The position numbers were made by a program, and so were the translations under genes. The notes below the pieces were generated by a model. It searched no databases and had not been told where the DNA came from. It saw nothing but the letters and a program-made list of their open reading frames with translations. Positions 1 through 6,585 of a stretch of DNA of 13,462 nt are shown piece after piece. The stretch spans positions 1 to 13,462 of the forward strand of contig JAOUGB010000019.1 in assembly GCA_029857875.1 (NCBI GenBank), read 5' to 3'. This stretch comes from Desulfobacteraceae bacterium (GTDB lineage Bacteria > Desulfobacterota > Desulfobacteria > Desulfobacterales > UBA11574). Each line of letters opens with the position of its first letter. Position 1 is the first letter of the stretch.

Positions 1-454
1 TTGTTTTTGTAATCAGTTTCTGTGAGAGTCTGTAAAATGGGCATTTTTTCAAAAAGAGTAATACTCAAAATCTGTAAAATTGTGTAGAGACTCAAGTCTA
101 AATTCATCCGTTTCTTTTTTATGGCTGCAACAAACTAAAACGCTATGAATTGTTGGAGTGTATCACGAGATAAGTAAGAATTTGCATACTCGCTATATTT
201 TTTTCAACTAGTTTTCCAGATACCTTACAACTATCTACTTTTACATGAAATAGAGATAGGTCATATAGGTATCTCAAAAATAATGCTCATTAAAATTTTA
301 TGACAGCCTGCCCAAAAATCCTTTTTTATGCATACCAAATTGTTGTGATATGTTCAATTCCGGGTGGCAGGTAATGATGAGATATAAATTTTCCATTTTG
401 GGTAAAAGCTGTCTATATGACATCAAATAAGGCTGAGTTTGAAATAGAGCAGAA
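1..454. other. AT-rich gene-free stretch
   Basis: No open reading frame with protein-like composition was seen on either strand. The stretch is strongly AT-rich. It holds a direct repeat of TCTGTAAAAT at 29-38 and 71-80, a small perfect palindrome GAGTA-A-TACTC at 56-66, and a longer nested inverted repeat at 218-274 listed separately. It lies downstream of the CULT-domain gene, so it may carry that gene's 3' end, but no hairpin with a T-run is obvious directly after its stop codon. Confidence 0.5.
218..274. repeat. Nested inverted repeat
   Basis: The outer arms AGATACCT (218-225) and AGGTATCT (267-274) are exact reverse complements. Inside them CTATCT (231-236) pairs with AGATAG (254-259). 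Together they can form a two-part stem with a loop of about 17 nt. No T-run follows on either side, so it is not a typical intrinsic terminator. It could be an operator, a structured RNA or chance in AT-rich DNA. Confidence 0.4.
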
Positions 455-880
455 TCATTGGGTAATTAGACGATCCAGAATCAGCCCGTGAAAACTTTCT
501 TTTCCGGCAGAGGAGAAGAACCAACCCAGATGGGTAAGGCACATGAAACAAATAGCTACCCGCCAGCTATACCCTGCAAACCAGCTGAATTCATCTGACG
601 GAGGACCCAAATGGCCGCATCCTTTAACAGCGGTGAAACATCCGATTTCAAAAACGATGCCATGCGGATTGGCAAACGTATGCTGGTGGGCCCCCTGGAT
701 GCTGATGCGGTCATCAGGACTCGCGAGGATGTTTCGGCATTGACGGCATCGGATATATTCCTCTTGCTCCAGTATTTCCTCTTCGGTTTCGTCTTCAACC
801 ACACTTACTGGCATGTCATCGTCTTGATTTTCAGGCGGAACACGAAACAGATAAGAGAAATCCGGATAAGATGGAGTCAT
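455..880 (-). CDS. Single-domain CULT (cereblon-like) protein
   Basis: A 141-aa protein recognised as a stand-alone CULT domain, the thalidomide-binding fold of eukaryotic cereblon, which also occurs as single-domain bacterial proteins (the Magnetospirillum cereblon homologue is the known model). Residues 1-40 are acidic and probably disordered. The domain runs from about 42 to 138. Zinc ligands are Cys45/Cys48 (CRQC) and Cys111/Cys114 (CFMC). The aromatic cage is Trp100, Trp106, Trp120 and Phe122, with the 6-14-2 spacing of human Trp380/386/400 and Phe402. Asn71-Pro72-His73-Gly74 matches the human NPHG loop at the same distance from the cage. Family members bind uridine- or glutarimide-like cyclic imides; the natural bacterial role is unknown. 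The start is supported by GAAGG about 6 nt upstream. It is divergent from the next gene. Confidence 0.88.
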   Translation of the reverse strand: MTPSYPDFSYLFRVPPENQDDDMPVSVVEDETEEEILEQEEYIRCRQCRNILASPDDRISIQGAHQHTFANPHGIVFEIGCFTAVKGCGHLGPPSDEFSWFAGYSWRVAICFMCLTHLGWFFSSAGKESFHGLILDRLITQ

Positions 881-1164
881 TTTTAACCTTCTTTGGATTT
901 GGTTCGCTTTGCCATTTACCGGTATGTCTGGTTCAGATTACAATGTTTTCGGATAGATTTCAATATGGTGTTTCCTATTCACTCAATTTCATCCGCCTCG
1001 TTGGGCATGATGCCCTTTATCCAGGGAACGTTTCTATAATACCCTTGAAAATATATCAATTCTATATTAACTTGGATTAATATGCATCACGATTCATTAG
1101 GATTGTGCCGTTTAAAGCAGCCACGATGGCTTAGACAGGGTTTAATAAAGGAACATTGCCAGAA
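881..1164. promoter_or_regulatory. Divergent intergenic region, CULT gene / membrane microprotein
   Basis: These 284 bp separate two divergently transcribed genes, so promoters for both should lie here. A perfect 13-bp palindrome, GGGCAT-G-ATGCCC, sits at 1003-1015, and a TATAAT box at 1035-1040 points toward the + strand gene, but no good -35 element lies at the right spacing. The palindrome could be an operator. Short ORFs crossing this stretch have no ribosome binding site or family-like features. Confidence 0.35.
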
Positions 1165-1362
1165 ATGAACACACCGACGATCGTTGTAACGCTATTAGTA
1201 TTCTGGCTGGTAATGGGTTTGGGTTTTCTTTCTAAATATGTAACCGCTCGGAATAAAGGGAAGACCCGGTATGAAGCCTGGACCTCTTATGAAGGATTGT
1301 TGTTTATCTCAAGCATCGCTATACCATTGATCGTGTTGCTGTATAGATCTTTATCGGGTTGA
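1165..1362 (+). CDS. Two-helix membrane microprotein, unknown function
   Basis: A 65-aa protein of no recognised family. Two hydrophobic segments (about residues 5-26 and 45-63) flank a basic loop containing ARNKGKTRYEAW, so the inner-membrane topology probably places this loop in the cytoplasm. There is no signal peptidase site or cysteine motif. AAGGA at 1148-1152 is 12 nt from ATG 1165 and only 3 nt from an in-frame TTG at 1156; the ATG is preferred, although its spacing is long. It stands alone between a divergent CULT gene and a convergent rmuC. Composition is protein-like, so it is probably real, but no function can be offered. Confidence 0.6.
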   Translation: MNTPTIVVTLLVFWLVMGLGFLSKYVTARNKGKTRYEAWTSYEGLLFISSIAIPLIVLLYRSLSG

Positions 1363-1394
1363 TTGTCTAAATGAAACGCTCAATTTAGGTGAAA

Positions 1395-2690
1395 TTAAGT
1401 TTCATCATTAACCTCTTGTACATCATCGTCGGGCAATTCCAGAATTTTTGCTGTTGATTCCAGCGGCATTTCCTCCACCGCCCGCAGCCTGCGCTCCATG
1501 GCACGGGTTCTTGCACCGGTTTGATCTATGGTATTCGAAGCGGTATTCAACTGCCTCTTGACCTTGCTTAAAACATCTCCGAATCTCCCAAATTCTGTTT
1601 TGACTGCCGCAAGGATCTTCCAGACTTCACTGGACCGCTTTTCTATGGCCAATGTGCGAAAACCAATGCGCAAACTGCTCAAAATTGCCGACAGCGATGT
1701 GGGCCCGGCGATCACAATCCGATAGTCCTGCTGAATTTTTTCTACCTGACCCGGCTGCCGAAGGACTTCTGCATAAAGCCCCTCTGTTGGCAAAAACATT
1801 ATAGCAAAGTCGGTGGTTTTCGGTGGTTCGATATACTTATCACGAATCTCTTTTGCAGAACTGTGAACGGAGCGGATGAGCGCGGCCGTGGCCCGCTGTA
1901 AGGCATCAACGTCGGCAGCATCGGCAGCCTCCACAAGCCGCAGATAATCTTCCTGGGGAAACTTTGAGTCAATGGGCATCCAAACACAGGATTCAAGGGA
2001 ATCGTCTTTTCCGGGCAGCCGGATGGCATATTCAACACTCTCTTGTGATCCGGCTTTAATATTTATATTTTTATCATATTGATCCGGGGTCAATATTTGT
2101 TCTAAAAGTGCACCGAGTTGGACTTCTCCCCAGGTACCCCGTGCTTTAACGTTTGTGAGAACTCTCTTTAAATCACCCACCCCTGTGGCAAGATTTTGCA
2201 TCTCTCCCAAGCCATGCTGAACAGCATCAAGGCGTTCACTGACAAGCTTGAAGGATTCTCCAAGTCGTTTTTCAAGGGTACTTTGAAGTTTTTCATCCAC
2301 CGTTTGGCGCATTTGATCGAGCTTCTTTTCATTATTTTCCTGCAGATATTTTAGCTGTGTGTCAATGGTGCTTCGAAGTTTTTCGATGCCTGCTGTATTC
2401 GATTCGGTCAGTTCCTGAATACGTTTGGCAATGGATTCAAGTTGATCGTTTTGTGATTTACCCATTTCACCGATGGTTTTCACCGTGGTGTCCACGATAT
2501 TCTTTTGACTTGCAGATACTTCTTCTCTCAGATCCCTTGCGCTCTTTGCGGATTCTTCGCGCCCGAAACGCAGTTCATCGCGGACCGCCTGTTCAATTTT
2601 GGAGCCCCCATCTGATCTCATCCGTATCAGTGCGAAAATCAACAGTAGCGCACTGATGGCCAGTAAAACGAACCGCGCCCAAATGAACAT
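1395..2690 (-). CDS. rmuC: RmuC-family DNA recombination protein
   Basis: RmuC limits recombination at inverted repeats and carries a predicted PD-(D/E)XK-like nuclease domain. The 431-aa product has an N-terminal membrane anchor (about residues 4-23), a long coiled coil (about 30-180) and the RmuC domain (about 180-400). Family motifs are visible: GTWGEVQL at 185-192, DSKFP at 241-245 with the likely catalytic Asp241/Lys243, PTEGLYAE at 301-308 and AGPTSL at 328-333. Length fits the family. The acidic C-terminus ends in DDDVQEVNDET. The start codon is preceded by only a weak GGAT; a good GGAGGA lies about 19 nt upstream, too far to serve this ATG, and no alternative in-frame start is available there. 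It is a single gene, not clearly in an operon, and converges on the microprotein gene with a 32-bp gap. Confidence 0.93.
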   Translation of the reverse strand: MFIWARFVLLAISALLLIFALIRMRSDGGSKIEQAVRDELRFGREESAKSARDLREEVSASQKNIVDTTVKTIGEMGKSQNDQLESIAKRIQELTESNTAGIEKLRSTIDTQLKYLQENNEKKLDQMRQTVDEKLQSTLEKRLGESFKLVSERLDAVQHGLGEMQNLATGVGDLKRVLTNVKARGTWGEVQLGALLEQILTPDQYDKNINIKAGSQESVEYAIRLPGKDDSLESCVWMPIDSKFPQEDYLRLVEAADAADVDALQRATAALIRSVHSSAKEIRDKYIEPPKTTDFAIMFLPTEGLYAEVLRQPGQVEKIQQDYRIVIAGPTSLSAILSSLRIGFRTLAIEKRSSEVWKILAAVKTEFGRFGDVLSKVKRQLNTASNTIDQTGARTRAMERRLRAVEEMPLESTAKILELPDDDVQEVNDET

Positions 2691-2762
2691 ATCCGTTACG
2701 ATAGAGAATCCTCCATTTTAAGAAAGCGAGCTTAGCGCTTTGAAAAAAATTTAAATTAGCGA

Positions 2763-2975
2763 ATGGTGGGTTTTGAAACAGCCTCTTATGAAAGTAGTAC
2801 AAAACATTACAAAGAAAATCAACCTTGGAACACGTTCGGCTGCACAATACCGGTAATTTTAGATGAAGTATCGGAAGAGCGCAGAGAGGCAATTTTCCAA
2901 CAGGGCTGGAACAAAAGGGGCAGTTTGGGCGGATTGATCGAGCTGGTCAATGGGAAAGCGGTGAAAAACGTTTAA
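2763..2975 (+). CDS. Doubtful small hypothetical protein
   Basis: A 70-aa ORF, not recognised. The C-terminal half (VILDEVSEERREAIFQQGWN and then a Gly/Leu-rich tail ending GKAVKNV) reads like a folded protein rather than a shadow frame, and nothing real is coded opposite it. No membrane segment or cysteine motif is present. Against it: there is no Shine-Dalgarno sequence before the ATG, an in-frame stop lies one codon upstream, and the short leader is AT-rich. It is divergent from rmuC and convergent with the response regulator. It may be a genuine small gene, or the surviving end of a larger decayed one. Confidence 0.35.
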   Translation: MVGFETASYESSTKHYKENQPWNTFGCTIPVILDEVSEERREAIFQQGWNKRGSLGGLIELVNGKAVKNV

Positions 2976-3063
2976 TGGGTTTGACTAAATACAGATCGAC
3001 AAAAAACAGATATCCCCCCAAACCATTTGGCTGGTTGAGAAATAATCTGCCGAACCTTCCTGT

Positions 3064-3621
3064 CTACTCAAATAGAAAATAAGGTTCTTTATCCTTTTTT
3101 TCTTTTAACATGTCGCGTATTTTTCGCAATGTGTCCGAATCGGCCTGACGAATTAATCTTGCAAGTTTATCGCGTTCATCTGACATGTCTTCGGTTATAT
3201 CTTCTTTACCTTCCCACTCTACCTCCAAAATTTTACACGTCGTTTTAATCAGATTAGTTGTGGAAATCGGTTTATCCAATATAAATTTTGGACGCACATT
3301 CGCTGTCAAGGCCATAAATTCCTTAATCTGGTCGCTACCCATGTCATCACGGGCATGAGCGGTGATGATAATGATGGGCAATTTGGCCCACTTTTTTTGT
3401 TTTCTCAGCTCTCGAATAACCTTGATCCCGGGCATTCTCGGCATCACCATATCGAGGGTCATTAAATCAGGAGAAAACGCTTCAACCTTTTCAAGGGCAT
3501 CTATGCCGTCAACAGCTGTTTCGACGATAAAACCGGCATCTTCTAAACAGGCCGCTAAAAAATTACGAACATCCGGTTCATCATCCACGACTAGAATTTT
3601 TTTTTCAGATGCTTGTGCCAT
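3064..3621 (-). CDS. CheY-like response regulator with helical C-terminus
   Basis: A receiver-domain protein of 185 aa. The acidic pocket is Asp13/Asp14, the phospho-acceptor is Asp57 (in TLDMVMP), and the switch and charge residues are Thr87 and Lys117 (LDKP), so it should be phosphorylated normally. After the receiver (about residues 7-130), a charged helical tail (about 142-185) replaces any DNA-binding or enzymatic output domain. It is therefore likely to act by protein interaction, or as a phosphorelay intermediate. The start at 3621 is chosen because AAAGGAG lies about 8 nt upstream; a longer frame to 3678 has no such site and begins with an unlikely Lys/Ile-rich stretch. It follows the histidine kinase in the same direction and is very probably its partner. 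Confidence 0.88.
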   Translation of the reverse strand: MAQASEKKILVVDDEPDVRNFLAACLEDAGFIVETAVDGIDALEKVEAFSPDLMTLDMVMPRMPGIKVIRELRKQKKWAKLPIIIITAHARDDMGSDQIKEFMALTANVRPKFILDKPISTTNLIKTTCKILEVEWEGKEDITEDMSDERDKLARLIRQADSDTLRKIRDMLKEKKDKEPYFLFE

Positions 3622-3655
3622 TTTTTGATCTCCTTTATTTAATAAAATTATCTTT

Positions 3656-3826
3656 TTAATGTGATAATATTTGTACAATCAATTTCATCATTTGTTTCGG
3701 ATCAATCGGTTTGTAAGAAATGCCCTCTGGAGGTACAAGTTCCTCGAGTTCATCAAGAAATATCTCCAAGAATTCGTCGACGCCGGCTTGGCTTTGTTCA
3801 TCACCACACCCAATTTCAACAGCACA
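3656..3826 (-). other. In-frame 56-codon open extension after the kinase stop codon
   Basis: Right after the kinase's TAA (3827-3829) the same frame stays open for 56 codons, ending in TAA at 3656-3658. The translation is strongly protein-like: acidic, helix-forming, with DEFLEIFLDELEEL, then PPEGISYKPIDPKQMMKLIVQ. No ATG, GTG or TTG occurs at its beginning and no ribosome binding site precedes it, so it cannot easily be a separate gene. Options: the kinase once had a C-terminal tail of about 70 residues now cut by a nonsense mutation; stop-codon readthrough; a sequencing error; or an adjacent small gene that lost its start (an out-of-frame ATG at 3827 would enter this frame after a one-base deletion). 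TAA rules out selenocysteine. Confidence 0.5.
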
Positions 3827-5656
3827 TTACAATCTGGGTTTACTATTATTTATTTTTGGCAAACGCCTTCGTGGAAGTCTGATGCTGAACGTTGTTCCTT
3901 TTCCGGGCTTGGATTTCAAATCTATCGTTCCACCATGCTCGTGAACAATTTTCTTGGTCATCAACAGTCCCAAGCCGGAGCCTCCCAAACCCTTTGTGGT
4001 AAAAAAGGTTGTAAAAACCTTACGCTTTACCTCATAGTCCATACCACATCCGTTGTCAGCCACTTCATATATAATTGTATTATACTCCTCAAAAGTTCGA
4101 ACCGTTACATAACACGAGTTTTCGTCACTCATCTGACAGGCATCAATAGCATTACCCACAAGGTTTGTCAGGCATTCGTGCATGCTTTCAAAATCAATGG
4201 GAGCCGGAGCGATATCACCTATTTTTTCGTATGTAAGCGTTATACCCAGTTTATCGGCTTTGACGGCATATAAATCGACAACTTCTTTTGCGATTTCAGC
4301 AGGATCACAAAGTTTGGCTTGGATTTCACGGCCTTTTGAGAAGCTTAAAAATGCTTTTACAAATACGGAAACCCGTTCGATGTTCCGTGCCAACATTTCC
4401 ATGCCTTTTTGAATACGGTCGATATTTCCTTGTGCCAAACCTGTTTTCAGCATATACATACCGCCTTCAAGGGCAGTATTAAGATTCTTAATGCCATGAG
4501 CCAGTCCAGCAACCGTATGCCCAACAGCCGATAGGCGTTCGGCCTCAAGCTTTTCTCTTTCTAGCTGTTTGATTTCCCTTAGATCCTGAACTGAAAAGGC
4601 CATACCGATTGATTTGTCGTCAACCATCAGCTTGTTGCCCACCAGACGTACCGGAAAAGGATCGCCGTCAATTGTTTTAACCTTCGCCTCCGGCAGATAA
4701 ACATGTTCGCGCTGGTCGAACACCTTGGCCAAAAAATCTTTAGGGAGCATGGCGGTAAAATTTTCTCTCGAAACCACTTGGTTATCCTTGATTTTAAAAA
4801 ATTTTCGAGCCGCCGGATTGAAAATAGTCACTTTCCCCTTTTCATTCACCGCAAAGATGCCGTCCATGGAAGTTGAAATAATGGTATTCAGATACGTATT
4901 CGCAAATTTCAATCCATCCTGCAGTTTCATCGTTTCTGTAACGTCAACAGCCATCTCCATTACAACATCAAAACTGCCGTCTTTGCGTTTCAGCGGTATG
5001 GTAATCACATGTAAATGAAGGGGCTGTTCTTCTTTGGATTTCCAAGCGTGATGCCCGGTGTGTATTTGGCCGTCTTCGAACGTTTGTCTGGCCGTACATT
5101 CACGACATTTGTGTTTCAACCCTTTGAGTGTTTCGAAACAGAATTTGCCTTCCGGATTGCCGAGGGAATCTTGAAGCCGTTTATTCGCCTTTACGATTCG
5201 AAAATTTCTGTCAATGAGTAAAATGTTACACGGAACCTGGTCAAAGAGAATTTGATGCTCATCTCGAATCTGGGCTGCTTCTGTAATGTTGGTGAAAATA
5301 TGGACGATGTAAGGAAAGTTACCATCTTCGTCCACGATAGGCGTTGAGTGCTGTAAGTAATTTATATGCCTTCCGTTTTTGTCATATCCCACTTCCTCGT
5401 TTACACGGGGAATGCCGTCTGTAAAGGTTAATGTACTTTCACAGTGAGCGCACATTTCATTTTCGCTCTTGTAGGCGTTGTAACATTTAAGGTTTTTCCA
5501 ATCGCCGAACAATTGTTCAAAAGTGTTGTTGGCATAAACCAGATTATACTCTGGATCGATTATGGCGATTCCCAAAGGGATGGTTTCAATCAATTGTAAA
5601 TTGACCCATCTTTCAAGATCAGATGCCGGTGCATTTTTTGTTGTTTTTTTTGTCAT
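3827..5656 (-). CDS. Soluble triple-PAS sensor histidine kinase
   Basis: A cytoplasmic sensor kinase of 609 aa from ATG 5656 (an in-frame TTG at 5668 is possible; neither has a clear ribosome binding site). Three PAS domains lie at about residues 18-130, 130-245 and 250-362, followed by a HisKA dimerisation domain with phospho-acceptor His387 (in LAHGIKN) and a HATPase domain with the N-box around Asn502 (LVGNAIDA), G1 around Asp534 (ADNGCGMD) and a glycine-rich G2 at about 556-564. No transmembrane segment is present. PAS1 and PAS2 each carry the same cysteine pattern, C-x10-C-x2-C (Cys58/69/72 and Cys173/184/187), suggesting metal, cofactor or thiol sensing. It is transcribed ahead of a CheY-like receiver and divergently from the Rrf2/SQR unit. 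The frame continues open beyond the stop codon. Confidence 0.93.
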   Translation of the reverse strand: MTKKTTKNAPASDLERWVNLQLIETIPLGIAIIDPEYNLVYANNTFEQLFGDWKNLKCYNAYKSENEMCAHCESTLTFTDGIPRVNEEVGYDKNGRHINYLQHSTPIVDEDGNFPYIVHIFTNITEAAQIRDEHQILFDQVPCNILLIDRNFRIVKANKRLQDSLGNPEGKFCFETLKGLKHKCRECTARQTFEDGQIHTGHHAWKSKEEQPLHLHVITIPLKRKDGSFDVVMEMAVDVTETMKLQDGLKFANTYLNTIISTSMDGIFAVNEKGKVTIFNPAARKFFKIKDNQVVSRENFTAMLPKDFLAKVFDQREHVYLPEAKVKTIDGDPFPVRLVGNKLMVDDKSIGMAFSVQDLREIKQLEREKLEAERLSAVGHTVAGLAHGIKNLNTALEGGMYMLKTGLAQGNIDRIQKGMEMLARNIERVSVFVKAFLSFSKGREIQAKLCDPAEIAKEVVDLYAVKADKLGITLTYEKIGDIAPAPIDFESMHECLTNLVGNAIDACQMSDENSCYVTVRTFEEYNTIIYEVADNGCGMDYEVKRKVFTTFFTTKGLGGSGLGLLMTKKIVHEHGGTIDLKSKPGKGTTFSIRLPRRRLPKINNSKPRL

Positions 5657-5727
5657 CTGACTTGCCAATTATGTTTTTTATCTTCAACAGACGGTTGTCC
5701 AAATGAATATCTTTTTGAGCGCTTATG

Positions 5728-5846
5728 GAAACGTTTTTTATTTATAAATCTTGACAAAGAGAAGGATGTTTGATTCCGACTGTTTGGGCAAAAGAACGTG
5801 TTCTCGAATTGCCCCAAACGAGCCTTAGATGTATCAAAAACGTTTC
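5728..5846. repeat. Inverted repeat pair GAAACGTTTTT / AAAAACGTTTC
   Basis: GAAACGTTTTT at 5728-5738 and AAAAACGTTTC at 5836-5846 are perfect 11-bp reverse complements about 100 bp apart, and each contains the 8-bp palindrome AAACGTTT. They bracket the hairpin at 5782-5819. The arrangement resembles paired operator sites that could be bridged by one regulator. No promoter consensus for the kinase was found nearby, so the link to kinase transcription is inferred from position only. Confidence 0.45.
5782..5819. repeat. Hairpin with inner palindrome
   Basis: GTTTGGGCAA (5782-5791) pairs with TTGCCCCAAAC (5809-5819) with a single bulged C. Between them lies the perfect palindrome AGAAC-GT-GTTCT. 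No T-run follows in either direction, so termination is unlikely. In the kinase direction it would sit in the 5' leader or upstream promoter region. Confidence 0.45.
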
Positions 5847-5948
5847 AGAAAAAGTCCTTCATTTAAATTTTTGTCGATCGATAACAACGAAACCTGTGTT
5901 TATATTCATTTATAACAAGCAACTTTAAAACACAAGAAATACTTTTAA

Positions 5949-5992
5949 ATGATTGATATTTAATCATATTTAGATTGCAATGTGATTAATCT
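5949..5992. promoter_or_regulatory. Two dyad-symmetric sites upstream of the Rrf2 promoter
   Basis: ATGATT-N7-AATCAT occupies 5949-5967, and AGATT-N11-AATCT occupies 5972-5992. The second ends 13 bp before the -35 box at 6005. Dyads in this position, next to an Rrf2-family gene, are candidate binding sites for the regulator itself (autoregulation is common in the family). AT-richness makes chance matches possible. Confidence 0.4.
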
Positions 5993-6004
5993 GAAACTTT
6001 TTGC

Positions 6005-6034
6005 TTGACAAGGTATTTTTTTTTACACTATATC
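6005..6034 (+). promoter_or_regulatory. Sigma70-type promoter for the Rrf2/SQR unit
   Basis: A consensus -35 box TTGACA lies at 6005-6010. An AT-rich -10 region follows at 6028-6034 (CTATAT with a 17-nt spacer, or TATATC with an 18-nt spacer). The predicted start of transcription is around 6041, leaving a leader of about 50 nt before ATG 6091. This is the clearest promoter in the window. Confidence 0.65.
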
Positions 6035-6090
6035 ATACTAAAACTATATATATTAAGTTAATCTATATTTCAACCATTATTTTTAGGCGT

Positions 6091-6516
6091 ATGAAACTTA
6101 CAAAAAAAACCCGCTATGGAACGCGATTGTTGCTCGATTTGGCCCAACATCAGGACGAAGGTGCTGTTCAAATGAGGGACATTTCAATTCGACAGAATAT
6201 TTCCGTTAAATATCTCGAGCAGATCATCCGTCCTCTTAAAAAAGCCAAGTTTGTCAAGAGCTTTCGTGGACCTAAAGGTGGTCACATGCTGGCAAAAAAA
6301 CCGGAAGAAATTACCTTGGGCGACATCACACGACTGTTTGAGGATCAGTCTGAACTTGTTGACTGTATCAGTGAACCCGAAATGTGCCCAAAGAGTGATG
6401 ATTGCGTGGTGCGACTGGGTTGGCAAAAAGCCACTATCGCACTTTACAAAGAATTAGACTCCATTTCCATCGCAAATCTGTTGAAGAGGAAAAATTCAAT
6501 CACTAATTCCCTCTGA
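6091..6516 (+). CDS. Rrf2-family Fe-S transcriptional regulator
   Basis: A winged-helix regulator of 141 aa. The start is at the family-typical MKLTKKTRYG; a longer frame back to 6001 runs through the promoter and is rejected. The DNA-binding region is about residues 1-65, with the recognition-helix stretch ISVKYLEQIIRPLKKAKFV and the wing GPKGG. Three cysteines, Cys92, Cys99 and Cys105 (C-x6-C-x5-C), sit where IscR/Rrf2 proteins bind a [2Fe-2S] or [4Fe-4S] cluster, so it probably senses cluster status, redox or sulfur species. The ribosome binding site (TAGGCG) is weak. The gene lies 69 bp ahead of the SQR-like gene in the same direction and is its most likely regulator. The exact effector cannot be read from sequence. 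Confidence 0.92.
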   Translation: MKLTKKTRYGTRLLLDLAQHQDEGAVQMRDISIRQNISVKYLEQIIRPLKKAKFVKSFRGPKGGHMLAKKPEEITLGDITRLFEDQSELVDCISEPEMCPKSDDCVVRLGWQKATIALYKELDSISIANLLKRKNSITNSL

Positions 6517-6585
6517 CCGATGTTGTCTGACAACCGCGATGATTTGGGCTTTGATTAAAAAGAAATATCATTTAAGGAGGTTTAT

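Larger units (their letters stand above)
5657..6090. promoter_or_regulatory. Divergent regulatory region, kinase / Rrf2-SQR unit
   Basis: These 434 AT-rich bp separate the kinase and the Rrf2 gene. Besides the elements listed separately (5728-5846, 5782-5819, 5949-5992, 6005-6034), a short palindrome TCGATCGA lies near 5876-5883. No credible ORF or RNA gene was seen. The density of dyad-symmetric sites suggests binding of one or more regulators, plausibly including the Rrf2 protein itself. Confidence 0.5.

Noticed and set aside
871..1080. 69-aa + strand ORF overlapping the CULT gene start
   Set aside because: It has no ribosome binding site, overlaps the start region of a well-supported gene and has no family-like features.
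3827..3829. Kinase stop as a selenocysteine codon
   Set aside because: The codon is TAA, not TGA, and no cysteine-type site is expected there.
3671..4273. 200-aa ORF on the + strand
   Set aside because: It is antisense to the kinase gene and its translation has no family features; a shadow of the real frame.
6001..6090. Longer N-terminus for the Rrf2 regulator
   Set aside because: It would run through a good promoter and add a Phe/Ile-rich stretch absent from the family; ATG 6091 gives the typical start.
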